Shown piece after piece: positions 36,021 to 44,498 of a stretch of 64,000 nucleotides of DNA; the first letter of the stretch is position 1; each line of letters starts with the position of its first letter. The notes beneath the pieces are model-generated. The model saw only the letters and a list, made by a program, of their open reading frames with translations. It searched no databases and was not told where the DNA came from. The stretch comes from DMER01 sp003451645. Lineage in GTDB: Bacteria; Pseudomonadota; Alphaproteobacteria; Micropepsales; Micropepsaceae. The stretch is taken from assembly GCA_031976175.1 (NCBI GenBank), contig DALYLR010000003.1:66287-130286 (forward strand), written 5' to 3'. A program made the position numbers and the translations under genes.

Positions 36021-36770
36021 TCAGCTTGCCCGTTGAAGCCGGACCCACATTAGCAAGACCAGTGTCACAGCCAAGCCCAAAGCGGCCGCGGCAACGACAG
36101 GGTACGGCCCACGGTTGAAGGAACCAACAGAAATAGCAATCAAAGCCCAGATCACCGCGCCAGTGTAGACAGGGCTTGCGGTCGTCCACGTGATGTAAGC
36201 AGCGACCAGCCCCGCCACGCCCAACATGAGAAGGGTCCAGGTCTCAACATCCAGGCCAAAGCGGTTAAAGCCATAGGATGGCAAGACCTCCGACGCATTG
36301 GCGAAGAGTGCGACCGACACCCATCCGCAATAGAGCGACAGCGGCACGACCACGCAGAGATATTTGCTCCAGCTCATCGCTGCGGTCCCGGCCGTGACAG
36401 TGAGAAGCGTTGAGGCGAGGCCTGCAAACATCACGACGATCAGCGGGATGGTGAAGATCACCGGGCCCCAGGCGGCAGCGAACAACCACCCAACGCAGGC
36501 CGCGAAGACCGGCACCGTCGCCCATCCGATCACATGGGACACGGGATCGCGCATACCCTCTGGGCTGAACAGCCACAGCGCATAGATCACACAGCCGATA
36601 TAGATCGGCGCCCAAATGATGAAGGCATACCCTGCGGGCTCAATGGGCGTCGGCTCTGCTTGCGGCATCGGGCCTTGCGCGGACTGAAAGCCGCTCGAGA
36701 ACAAATAGACGGTGGCCGCGATCTGGCCAATGGCAAGGATCAGGTTCACAGCCGCGCGCAACAGGTCCAT
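36021..36770 (-). CDS. Multi-span membrane protein, possibly TspO/MBR-like
   Basis: A 249-residue protein with about seven hydrophobic segments. PAGYAFIIWAPIYIGCVIYALWLF and the later WTTASPVYTGAVIWALIAI resemble the tryptophan-rich first helices of TspO/MBR proteins, but it is longer than the five-helix, 160-residue TspO. Longer homologues of this kind exist in bacteria and eukaryotes; function is unknown. Start ATG at 36770. Convergent with the LysR gene. Confidence 0.75.
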   Translation of the reverse strand: MDLLRAAVNLILAIGQIAATVYLFSSGFQSAQGPMPQAEPTPIEPAGYAFIIWAPIYIGCVIYALWLFSPEGMRDPVSHVIGWATVPVFAACVGWLFAAAWGPVIFTIPLIVVMFAGLASTLLTVTAGTAAMSWSKYLCVVVPLSLYCGWVSVALFANASEVLPSYGFNRFGLDVETWTLLMLGVAGLVAAYITWTTASPVYTGAVIWALIAISVGSFNRGPYPVVAAAALGLAVTLVLLMWVRLQRAS

Positions 36771-36902
36771 GGATGCCCCTAGATTTCTAATGTTACGTGC
36801 AACTTAGCTGGGCAGATTGGTCCGCTCCCATGTTGCATCTGCGAAGCGGTCCGGGCATGGTGCCAGTCATTCCTATCAACGTTGCTTTGAGGAAGCTGCC
36901 CC

Positions 36903-38030
36903 ATGCCCGTTCTGACCTTTCTGACCACCACGCATTTCGACTTTGGCGCCGTCAAGGTCTTGGGACCGGAATTGGCCAAGCTCGGCGTCAAGCGGCCCTT
37001 GATCGTGACCGACAAAGGCGTGGTCGCGGCAGGCCTGATCGATCAGGTGCTCAACCCCATTCAGCCCAAGCCCAATTGGCCGGTCTTTGACGACACGCCC
37101 GGCAATCCCACCGAAGAGGCGACGTTGCGCGCGCTCACCCTCTATCAGGAGGCGGAGTGTGATGGCGTCGTGTGCGTCGGCGGCGGATCGTCGATGGATC
37201 TGGGCAAAGCAGTGGCGCTGCTCGCCGTGTCCGGCCAGCCGCTCGCGCAATATGACCCGCTCAAAGGGGGCGGGAAGCTGATCAAGGGCATTGCGCCGGT
37301 GGTGGCGATCCCTACCACAGCGGGCACAGGCAGCGAGGTCAGTGTGGGCTTTGTCATCATCATGAATGACGGACGCAAGCTCACCTTTGCCCATCCAACC
37401 ATCATCCCCAAGCTCGCGATCTGCGACCCGGAATTGACCATGGGCCTGCCGCCCATGCTGACCGCGGCCACGGGCATGGATGCAATGACGCATTGCATCG
37501 AGGCCGTGCTGACCCCATCGGTCAATCCGCCTGCGGAGGGCATCGGGTTCGACGGGCTGTGGCGCGCCTGGCGCAACATCCGCAAGGCGGTCGAGAACGG
37601 CCAGGACCGGGATGCGCGCTGGCACATGATGATGGCCTCAACCGAAGGGGCGATGGCCTTTGTGAAGGGCCTGGGCGCGGTCCATGCCATGAGCCATGCG
37701 GCCGGGCGTCTTTCCGATCTCAAGCTGCACCATGGCACGTTGAATGCCGTGATCCTACCCAGCGTTTTGCGCTTCCATGACGGTCATGCGGCAGAGAAAT
37801 ATGAGCGTCTGCGCGCGGTCATGGGGCTTAGTGCCAATGCCGACCTCGCCAAGGCGATCGAGGAGCTCAATGCCGCGATCGGCCTGCCTTCGGGCTTGAG
37901 CAAAATGGGCCTGAAGACGGACCATATTCCCGGCATGATCCCCTATGCGATGAGCGATCTCGCCCATTTCGGCAATCCGCGCAAACCGGCGGCTGAGGAC
38001 TACACGGCCCTGTTCCAGGCGGCGCTGTGA
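36903..38030 (+). CDS. Iron-containing (group III) alcohol dehydrogenase
   Basis: A 375-residue Fe-ADH. The NAD-binding GGGSSMDLGKA, the PTTAGTGSEV motif and the metal-binding region GMDAMTHCIEA, then GAVHAMSHAAGRL and LHHGTLNAV are present, giving the Asp and His ligands expected for an active metal site. It interconverts alcohols and aldehydes; no neighbouring gene reveals the substrate. The ATG at 36903 has GGAAGC about ten bases upstream. Confidence 0.92.
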   Translation: MPVLTFLTTTHFDFGAVKVLGPELAKLGVKRPLIVTDKGVVAAGLIDQVLNPIQPKPNWPVFDDTPGNPTEEATLRALTLYQEAECDGVVCVGGGSSMDLGKAVALLAVSGQPLAQYDPLKGGGKLIKGIAPVVAIPTTAGTGSEVSVGFVIIMNDGRKLTFAHPTIIPKLAICDPELTMGLPPMLTAATGMDAMTHCIEAVLTPSVNPPAEGIGFDGLWRAWRNIRKAVENGQDRDARWHMMMASTEGAMAFVKGLGAVHAMSHAAGRLSDLKLHHGTLNAVILPSVLRFHDGHAAEKYERLRAVMGLSANADLAKAIEELNAAIGLPSGLSKMGLKTDHIPGMIPYAMSDLAHFGNPRKPAAEDYTALFQAAL

Positions 38031-38089
38031 GCTGCACCTTGGGCAAAAAGGGGCTTTCCCTTTCCTTGCGCGCGGATTAAACAGGCGTC

Positions 38090-38362
38090 ATGGCAAAAGA
38101 AGAAATGGTTGAATTTGAGGGCCTCGTGACCGAGGTCCTGCCGGATGCCCGCTTCCGGGTGAAGCTCGACGCGGGACCAACGATCATCGCGTATACGGCG
38201 GGCAAGATGAAAAAGAACCGGATCAAGACGCTCGCCGGTGACCGCGTCACCGTCGAGATGTCGCCTTATGATCTGGAAAAAGGGCGGCTGATCTTCCGGC
38301 ACAAGGACGCCAAGGCTCCTCCCCCGCCGCCGCCTTCACAGCGTCCGAATTTCAGGCGCTAA
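38090..38362 (+). CDS. infA: Translation initiation factor IF-1, long variant
   Basis: A 90-residue S1/OB-fold protein: MAKEEMVEFEGLVTEVLPDARFRVKL, TAGKMKKNRIKTLAGDRV, MSPYDLEKGRLIFRHK. This is clearly IF-1, which blocks the ribosomal A site during initiation. The usual 72 residues are followed by a Pro-rich, basic tail (KAPPPPPPSQRPNFRR). That tail and several residues resemble the second IF-1 type known from betaproteobacteria, so a standard infA probably lies elsewhere on the chromosome. Confidence 0.92.
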   Translation: MAKEEMVEFEGLVTEVLPDARFRVKLDAGPTIIAYTAGKMKKNRIKTLAGDRVTVEMSPYDLEKGRLIFRHKDAKAPPPPPPSQRPNFRR

Positions 38363-38387
38363 GTCTAACACGAACCCCGCAATAGCG

Positions 38388-38415
38388 GCTGCGGCGCTTC
38401 ACGTCATGCCGCAGC
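38388..38415. terminator. Hairpin between infA and the S9 peptidase gene
   Basis: Perfect 8-bp arms GCTGCGGC / GCCGCAGC with a 12-base loop, located between convergent genes (infA stop 38362, peptidase stop 38432). No T-run on either side, so terminator function is only suggested by position. Confidence 0.4.
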
Positions 38416-38431
38416 CCATCGTGCATCGCCA

Positions 38432-40459
38432 TCAAGGCGGATTGTGCTTCACCAGGAAATCGCGCATCGCCTGGATCGTCCGGGTGCGGGTTTGCGGGAA
38501 GGACATGTAGTGATCCTCCTGCTCCAGAACGACATATTCGTGCACCTTGCCTGCGGCCTGCAAGGCATCGCGCATGATCTCGCTCTGCTTGATGGGCACA
38601 GTCGTGTCCAGGCGCCCATGGATCAGCAGGATCGGCGCTTTGACATTCGCCACTTGTTTAGACGGCGAGACCGCCTCGACACCGGCACGATCCGTTTCTG
38701 GATTGCCGATATAGTACTTCCAGTAGAGGACCGAGGTGTCCACATCGCGTGCGCCCGGCGCATCGACATAACGCAGCATCTCAACCAGGTCGAACACGCC
38801 AGCACCTGCCACCACACAGCGATAGAGATCGGGTGTGAGCGTCGCGCCCGCGCCAGCCGCATAACCGCCATAGGACCAGCCCAGGATACAGACGCGCTTG
38901 GGATCGATGATGCCTTGCGCAACGGCGTATTTGACCGCGTCGCTCACATCATCCTGCATCAGCTTGCCCCATTGCTTGGCGCCCGCCTCGTCCCACTCCA
39001 AGCCAAAGCCTGCGGACCCGCGGAATTGCGGCTGGATCACCACATAACCGGCATTCGCAAGCGACTGAGAGAACCAGTCAAAGTCGCCAAAGTCGCGCGC
39101 GCGCGGGCCACCGTGCGGCATGACATTCGCTGCCAGATTCTTGCCGTTGGGATTGGCCGCCGGCATCGTGATGTAGGCTGGGATTTGCGTTCCATCGCGC
39201 GCGGAGTAAATGACCCAACGCGCCGGCACCACATTGGCCGCCTTCACTGCCGGATATTGGAAGCCAATCGTTTTGGCATCCATGGAGTTCAGATCGAGGA
39301 AGAGAAACTCCCCGCTCGGCGATTGCGGTCCCTCGAGATAAAGGATGTGCTTTTTCAAATCGTCGCTGGATGAGCGGACCGAAACACGATCGCCGGGGAA
39401 GCTTTCCTTGATCGTATTCTTCAGCTGCTGCCAATCGGGTTCGAAATAGACCGTCTCCGGGAATTCCCGCGCGATGCCTGCGCCAATCACGCGGCCGTTG
39501 CGCAATGTCACCAAGCCGCCCGCATCAAAGCGCGGGTCCTGTAGCTTGGTGGCCTCAAGCTGCCGGGTCTTCAGGTCAAACAGCGCAATGCGGTTGGTGC
39601 CCTTGCCCGATATGAAGACATAGACCTTGTCCGGGTCGGCGCCAAAGCCGCCAAAGGACCAGAACTCGCTACGGCGGCCCGCGGCACGCTCCCGGTTGTC
39701 TTCGTCCGTGTAATTGCGGACACGGCCGGAATAGACGGGCACCCACTCATCACTGCCCGAAAGGCGGGCATGCACGGTCGCGTTGCTCGAATTACCGTCC
39801 AGGCGAAGGCGCGCTTTGCCTTCCCGGTCGACCCGAAAGCCAAAGGTGTCGGATGTGCCCGGCTCCACGATACGGCCGCGGCCGGTTTTGACATTCACCG
39901 CATAAAGGTCCAGCGAGGACCGGGCGCGGGCGCCCGCACGCTGCCCTGCCGAGGTGAAGGTAGTCATCAGGATCGTGTCGGGCTCTGGCCCTTTGAGCGA
40001 GGTTATACCGCAGGATTTGAACTGGATGTCCGCGTCAACAACAAAGCCCATCATCATCACGGACTCTTTGCCGTCCGCGCTGACTGAGAGAAGGCCGCAA
40101 TCCTGCACCGATGTCCCGCCACGCGTGCTGCCCAGAGAGCGTGCGGTGACAAAGAAGCGATCGTCGGAATACCAAACCACGCCCCCCAAGCTATACCGGC
40201 CACGATCATCGCGCCCCTCTGCCTTTGGGGCATTGGCGCCGCCAATCAAAGCGCGGGTTTTGGTATCGAGCACCGCCACGCGCTGGATGAGACCCTCATT
40301 CACGACCAACGCGACTTTGTCGCCCGATGGCGAGAGGTCGGCGTCTTGGATCGCTGGCAGGGCGCCAAAGGCCTCTGGCGGCAGAGTTGCGGCCACTGCC
40401 ATCGCGCTCATGGCGACAGACACAAGCCCGGCCAAAACCCGGCTGAAAATTCGCGTCAT
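38432..40459 (-). CDS. Secreted S9-family (prolyl oligopeptidase-like) peptidase
   Basis: A 675-residue protein with signal peptide (MTRIFSRVLAGLVSVAMSAMAVAA), an N-terminal beta-propeller of about 400 residues and a C-terminal alpha/beta-hydrolase. Catalytic residues: Ser in GWSYGGYAAG, Asp in HGRLDTTVP, His in EDHYMSF. It belongs to the acylaminoacyl/dipeptidyl peptidase-like S9 enzymes and most likely degrades peptides in the periplasm. Monocistronic. 40460-40714 upstream has only promoter-type sequence. Confidence 0.92.
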   Translation of the reverse strand: MTRIFSRVLAGLVSVAMSAMAVAATLPPEAFGALPAIQDADLSPSGDKVALVVNEGLIQRVAVLDTKTRALIGGANAPKAEGRDDRGRYSLGGVVWYSDDRFFVTARSLGSTRGGTSVQDCGLLSVSADGKESVMMMGFVVDADIQFKSCGITSLKGPEPDTILMTTFTSAGQRAGARARSSLDLYAVNVKTGRGRIVEPGTSDTFGFRVDREGKARLRLDGNSSNATVHARLSGSDEWVPVYSGRVRNYTDEDNRERAAGRRSEFWSFGGFGADPDKVYVFISGKGTNRIALFDLKTRQLEATKLQDPRFDAGGLVTLRNGRVIGAGIAREFPETVYFEPDWQQLKNTIKESFPGDRVSVRSSSDDLKKHILYLEGPQSPSGEFLFLDLNSMDAKTIGFQYPAVKAANVVPARWVIYSARDGTQIPAYITMPAANPNGKNLAANVMPHGGPRARDFGDFDWFSQSLANAGYVVIQPQFRGSAGFGLEWDEAGAKQWGKLMQDDVSDAVKYAVAQGIIDPKRVCILGWSYGGYAAGAGATLTPDLYRCVVAGAGVFDLVEMLRYVDAPGARDVDTSVLYWKYYIGNPETDRAGVEAVSPSKQVANVKAPILLIHGRLDTTVPIKQSEIMRDALQAAGKVHEYVVLEQEDHYMSFPQTRTRTIQAMRDFLVKHNPP

Positions 40460-40714
40460 CGTGGCTCCCCTTTTCCCCAACGCGCCGCACCTATCCCAAC
40501 CCACGGCGGGCGTTCGCTTTGCTCGCTTAATAGAACCTTAAAACTCAGACTGTGGCAATTGGGTACTCCAGAGATAAGTTGTTAATCTCCGAAGGGGCAG
40601 AACCAACACAACCTTTAGTAGCGTTTTGTTATCGACCCTCGCTTAGGCAAGCCTTAAGAGGGGGCTGGCATAGTGGCGGCATGCCCTCCGCCTGCCGCAC
40701 AAGGACATGCCTCG

Positions 40715-41698
40715 ATGCTGTACAAGTTTCCGCCTGCCGCCCGCCAGATGGCCATCGCTGGACGCATCACAAGTGACGATGTCTTGACCCTGCGCAAGCT
40801 GGTCTATCCAGATGGGAAGATATCGCAGACCGAAGCAGATTGGATCTTTGAGCTGAACCATGCGTGTGGGGACGTTGATCCGGCGTGGTCCACATTGTTC
40901 GTTGAGGCGCTGACCGACTTCCTCGTCTACCAGATGGAACCGCAAGGCTATTTGTCGGACGACAATGCGTCCTGGCTCATCGGCCATGTCGCGCGCGATG
41001 GCAAGGTCGAGGGCCTGCGCGAAATGGAGCTTCTGGTCCATGTGATGCAGAAGTCGACGCAGACGCCGCGGTCGCTCAAACTGTTTGTCCTGAACGCAGT
41101 ACGCGATGCGGTGATCACCTGCGCCGGGCCTTTGCGGCAGCGCACGCCCCAGAAGTGGGCAACTGTATGCGCCGATGATGTGCAACTCCTGCAAAGTACC
41201 TTGTTCGCGCTAGGCTCCGAAGGCAACGTCAGCATCACCCGCGAAGAGGCTGAGGTGCTATTTGCCATCAATGAAGCCACCAAGAACGCCGTCAATGATC
41301 CAGCCTGGAACAATCTCTTTGCCAAGGCGATCGCCAACCATGTGATGATGGCCGCAGGTTATGAGCCCGCAACGCGGGAAGACGCCCTCAAACGTGAGAA
41401 ATGGGCCGAAGACCACAGTGTGAGCATTGGACGGTTCTTTGGCAAAATGGCCTCGGGCGTCTCCAGTATCTTCCGTACGCAGATGGATGATGAGGGCTGG
41501 GAGGAAAAGGTGCGCGAGATGGACGCCAAAATGCGCATGGCCGAAGTTGTCACCGAGACCGAGGCGGCCTGGCTGGCCGGTCATTTTTCCAAGAACGCCA
41601 ATCTTTCAGGGGCTGAGCAATCGCTGTTGCGCTTCATCAAAGTGGAAGCCGCCCAAGTCCATCCGATTCTGAAGCCCTATATCGACAAGGTCGCGTGA
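40715..41698 (+). CDS. TerB-like helical protein with internal duplication
   Basis: A 327-residue soluble, mainly helical protein starting at ATG 40715 (AAGGA nine bases upstream). Two units of similar pattern are visible. Unit 1 (about 22-125): DGKISQTEADWIFELNHACG, DPAWSTLFVEALTDF, LSDDNASWLIGHVARDG. Unit 2 (about 152-325): EGNVSITREEAEVLFAINEAT, DPAWNNLFAKAIANH, VTETEAAWLAGHFSKN, with about 60 extra residues inside. The acidic loops recall TerB folds and EF-hand-like loops; metal binding is a guess. No signal peptide. Function unknown. Confidence 0.75.
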   Translation: MLYKFPPAARQMAIAGRITSDDVLTLRKLVYPDGKISQTEADWIFELNHACGDVDPAWSTLFVEALTDFLVYQMEPQGYLSDDNASWLIGHVARDGKVEGLREMELLVHVMQKSTQTPRSLKLFVLNAVRDAVITCAGPLRQRTPQKWATVCADDVQLLQSTLFALGSEGNVSITREEAEVLFAINEATKNAVNDPAWNNLFAKAIANHVMMAAGYEPATREDALKREKWAEDHSVSIGRFFGKMASGVSSIFRTQMDDEGWEEKVREMDAKMRMAEVVTETEAAWLAGHFSKNANLSGAEQSLLRFIKVEAAQVHPILKPYIDKVA

Positions 41699-41769
41699 GG
41701 GCGAGTTGCGGCCTGTGAGGCTTTGGGCGTAGGCTTGCTCCATCATTATTGCAATGGAGGAGCCGAACG

Positions 41770-42534
41770 ATGATCGATCTCTATTACTGGCCGACGCCCA
41801 ATGGCTGGAAAGTCAGCATCATGCTGGAGGAGTGCGGGCTCCCCTATCGCGTGGTGCCTGTCGATATTGGCGGCGGCGATCAGTTCAAAACCGATTTCCT
41901 GAAAATCAGCCCCAACAACCGCATGCCCGCAATCGTGGACCATGAGCCCACCGGCGGCGGCAAGCCCTTAGCGATTTTCGAGTCGGGTGCCATCCTGGAA
42001 TACCTCGCCGACAAAACCGCCAAGTTCCTGCCCAAAGAGCCGGGCGCGCGGTTCAAGGTGCTGCAATGGGTCTACTGGCAGATGGCCAATCTAGGCCCCA
42101 TGATGGGCAATGCCAACCACTTCAAGAACTACGCGAAGCAGATCGTCGACGATCCGGTCAAACTGGAATATGGCGTGCAACGCTTTGTGGGCGAGGTTGA
42201 CCGCTTGAGCGCCGTCATGGATGCGCAACTGTCCGCAAACCGGCATTTGGCTGGGGATGACTACAGCATCGCTGACATGGTCACGTGGCCTTGGGCTTGT
42301 TTGCTTGGACGGCTTATCGATGAGAGCCTGTGGACCAAATTCCCGCACCTCAAACGCTGGGTCGATGAAGTAGGCGCAAGGCCAGCCGTTCAGATTGGCC
42401 GCAACCTCCACAAGGATTGGTCGGAGCGGCAGCTAAGCGAAGACGAACAAAAACGCCGCCGCGAGATCCTATTCAACCAGAACAGCGACAAAGTTCGCGC
42501 CGCACGCGAAGCGGCAGCACGGGCGAGCGAGTAA
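41770..42534 (+). CDS. Glutathione S-transferase (YghU/YfcG-like)
   Basis: A 254-residue protein with an N-terminal thioredoxin-like domain (IDLYYWPTPNGWKVSIMLEECGLPYRVVPVDI, then NNRMPAIVDHEP and ESGAILEYLADKT for glutathione binding) and a C-terminal helical domain. TPNGWKV is the active-site loop of the Nu-class disulfide-bond oxidoreductases YghU/YfcG. A glutathione-dependent disulfide reductase role is likely. GGAGG precedes the ATG by about ten bases. C-terminal 30 residues are charged. Confidence 0.9.
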   Translation: MIDLYYWPTPNGWKVSIMLEECGLPYRVVPVDIGGGDQFKTDFLKISPNNRMPAIVDHEPTGGGKPLAIFESGAILEYLADKTAKFLPKEPGARFKVLQWVYWQMANLGPMMGNANHFKNYAKQIVDDPVKLEYGVQRFVGEVDRLSAVMDAQLSANRHLAGDDYSIADMVTWPWACLLGRLIDESLWTKFPHLKRWVDEVGARPAVQIGRNLHKDWSERQLSEDEQKRRREILFNQNSDKVRAAREAAARASE

Positions 42535-42672
42535 TCTCCATTACACCGCTTTTCTGCTTTTGAGAGATTGTCCTCTTCCCCTTCGCGCATTGCGCGGTAC
42601 CATTCCAGTGTAAGGGTTGATTCGAACACATCATCCCTTGCACGGAGAAGTATTGATATAGGGAGATGGAGA

Positions 42673-42876
42673 ATGACGATTGCGCGCGCACGGCGCCTCG
42701 CGCTCAGTGGGTTTTCAGGCGGGCTGGCGGGTTACCTGACAGCAACGTCGCTACACGATGGCGGGTTGGCACTCGGATTGATTATCGGCGGTTTGACTGC
42801 TTTCTTTGTGCAGCAGCTTCAAGACTATTGGGCGTATGAAGCGGAATTCCGCCGCAAACAACGCCGGTTCGAATAG
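42673..42876 (+). CDS. Small membrane protein, 67 aa
   Basis: A 67-residue protein with basic start (MTIARARRLALSGFSGG), two short Gly-rich hydrophobic stretches and a charged C-terminus (YEAEFRRKQRRFE). GGAGA lies five bases upstream of the ATG. No family recognised. It ends 11 bp before the convergent PhnZ/PhnY-like gene. Confidence 0.6.
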   Translation: MTIARARRLALSGFSGGLAGYLTATSLHDGGLALGLIIGGLTAFFVQQLQDYWAYEAEFRRKQRRFE

Positions 42877-42887
42877 ACCGATTGGGC

Positions 42888-44264
42888 TCAATCGCCGGCG
42901 TGGCGCGTCGGCGTTGAGACATGGAATTTCGGGTCATGAGCATTCGCTCGCTTGTCTGCATAATATTGGGCGTACCAATCTCCGTCCCGCGCGCGCGCAT
43001 AAGTCAGGAACATCGCGCGCCTTGAGGCGTCAGTCAGATTTGTCCCCGAGCGATGCGGAACGAAGCTGTCAAAAACCACAAGATCGGCAGGCAGAACGGG
43101 CAGTTTCGCCCAAGAGAGGCTGCGGACCTGATCATCGAGAATGTCGCCATTGTGCGGCCCACCGTGGTGGAACGCAAGCAAGGGCTTACCATCAAACCAC
43201 TCCGTTCCGGGGGCGCGCTCGGCGACCTCCATCAGGTTTGACGCGAACTCCAAACAGCCATTCTCGGGCGTTTGCGGATCCAAGGCCACCATGGCGGTCA
43301 AGTTGTAACGTGGCCCAAAGGATTGATAGGCGGCAAAATCCTGGTGCGGACGGAATGCGCCGCCGCCGGGGTGCTTCTCGTTCTCCTTGTCCTTGAACGG
43401 CAGACAAGGCTCGCCCGCCAAGGCCGAGATGACCGGTGCGATCCGTGCACGGACGAACTGCGCAAAGCCTGGATCATGGCCCAGAAGATACTCAAAGCGG
43501 CAAATGGCGGCCGGATCATCCGCCTCTGGGACTACGATCAAGCTCTGCAGGCCGGGCTTGGCCCCGTCCGCAGCCGCTCGCAGAATGGCTGCGGCCTCCT
43601 GTGCGAAGGCCAACGAGGCGGATTGCAGATAGGCGCAATCGGCCGCCGAGAAAAAGCTCTCGATACGGACAAATCCAGCCGCACGGAAAGCTGTCGCGAG
43701 GCCCGCGATATCTCTCTGCGGCGCGATGCGATCCAGGTGCCCTAAGACATGGGCCAATTCTGGCACAGACGCTCCGGCCTCTTTGGCCATCTCATCATAA
43801 CGGCGCAAGCGCACTGCATCGGCCGCGTAGGGCCGTGCCAAGAAACGCGCATGCTCCGCCTCCGGCATTGGGCCGCCCTGCAGCTTTAGGCTTGTCACCG
43901 AATCGGGCGCCAATTGGTCCAGATAACCCGGCTCGGCTGCACAGAGATAACGCTTGGCCTCGACATGCAGGCGGACAGGTTCACTGACCGCGGCAGGCAA
44001 GCGCGCCGCCAGCCAATCCGCGCCCACATTCTCATGCCAATCATCAACGCCGTCCGCGGCCGGGTTTTCACCTAGCGCATGGACCATGTGGCCGACATCA
44101 TGCGTCAGCGCCGCAATGATCATCTCCGGCCCCTCCCCCGCCCGCTCAGCCGCCGCCGCTGCTTGCAGAGCGTGCTCAAGCTGGTTGACATCCTCAAGGC
44201 CGTAACGCTTGCGGCCGCGGTCCAGATAAATCCGCTCAATCTCATGTTTGAGGGGGGATGGCAT
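42888..44264 (-). CDS. Fusion of PhnZ-like HD oxygenase and PhyH/PhnY-like Fe(II)/2-oxoglutarate dioxygenase
   Basis: 458 residues starting MPSPLKHEIERIYLD at 44264, with AGGAGG upstream. Residues 1-175 are an HD domain of the PhnZ group: Y21, E24, H31, H55-D56, H59, H77, H100, K104 and D157 fall in the order and nearly the spacing of the iron ligands and substrate-gating residues of PhnZ. Residues 185-458 are a PhyH-type dioxygenase with HxD at H307/D309, a distal H404 and Arg 415/416 for 2-oxoglutarate. In known systems PhnY hydroxylates 2-aminoethylphosphonate at C1 and PhnZ then cleaves the C-P bond to glycine and phosphate. One chain with both would do both steps. The substrate is inferred; no phosphonate transporter is adjacent. 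Confidence 0.8.
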   Translation of the reverse strand: MPSPLKHEIERIYLDRGRKRYGLEDVNQLEHALQAAAAAERAGEGPEMIIAALTHDVGHMVHALGENPAADGVDDWHENVGADWLAARLPAAVSEPVRLHVEAKRYLCAAEPGYLDQLAPDSVTSLKLQGGPMPEAEHARFLARPYAADAVRLRRYDEMAKEAGASVPELAHVLGHLDRIAPQRDIAGLATAFRAAGFVRIESFFSAADCAYLQSASLAFAQEAAAILRAAADGAKPGLQSLIVVPEADDPAAICRFEYLLGHDPGFAQFVRARIAPVISALAGEPCLPFKDKENEKHPGGGAFRPHQDFAAYQSFGPRYNLTAMVALDPQTPENGCLEFASNLMEVAERAPGTEWFDGKPLLAFHHGGPHNGDILDDQVRSLSWAKLPVLPADLVVFDSFVPHRSGTNLTDASRRAMFLTYARARDGDWYAQYYADKRANAHDPKFHVSTPTRHAGD

Positions 44265-44498
44265 AGGCGGCTTTCCTCCTGCATTTTGGGGATGGTTAGC
44301 ACAAAAGCGCGTGGCGTACAGCCCTTGGGGCGTGCCTCTCAAAATGAGACAGGCCAGCCGCCGCCGGATATCCCGCAAGTGCGAATTCCGCAGAAATGGC
44401 CGTGAGAATGCTCTGTTTCCGGACGAATTGCGTTGGCCCGAGGCCTGCAGAAGCGCCGTCAGGGACGAAGGCACCCTGGCACACTAGTGGAGGTTTCT

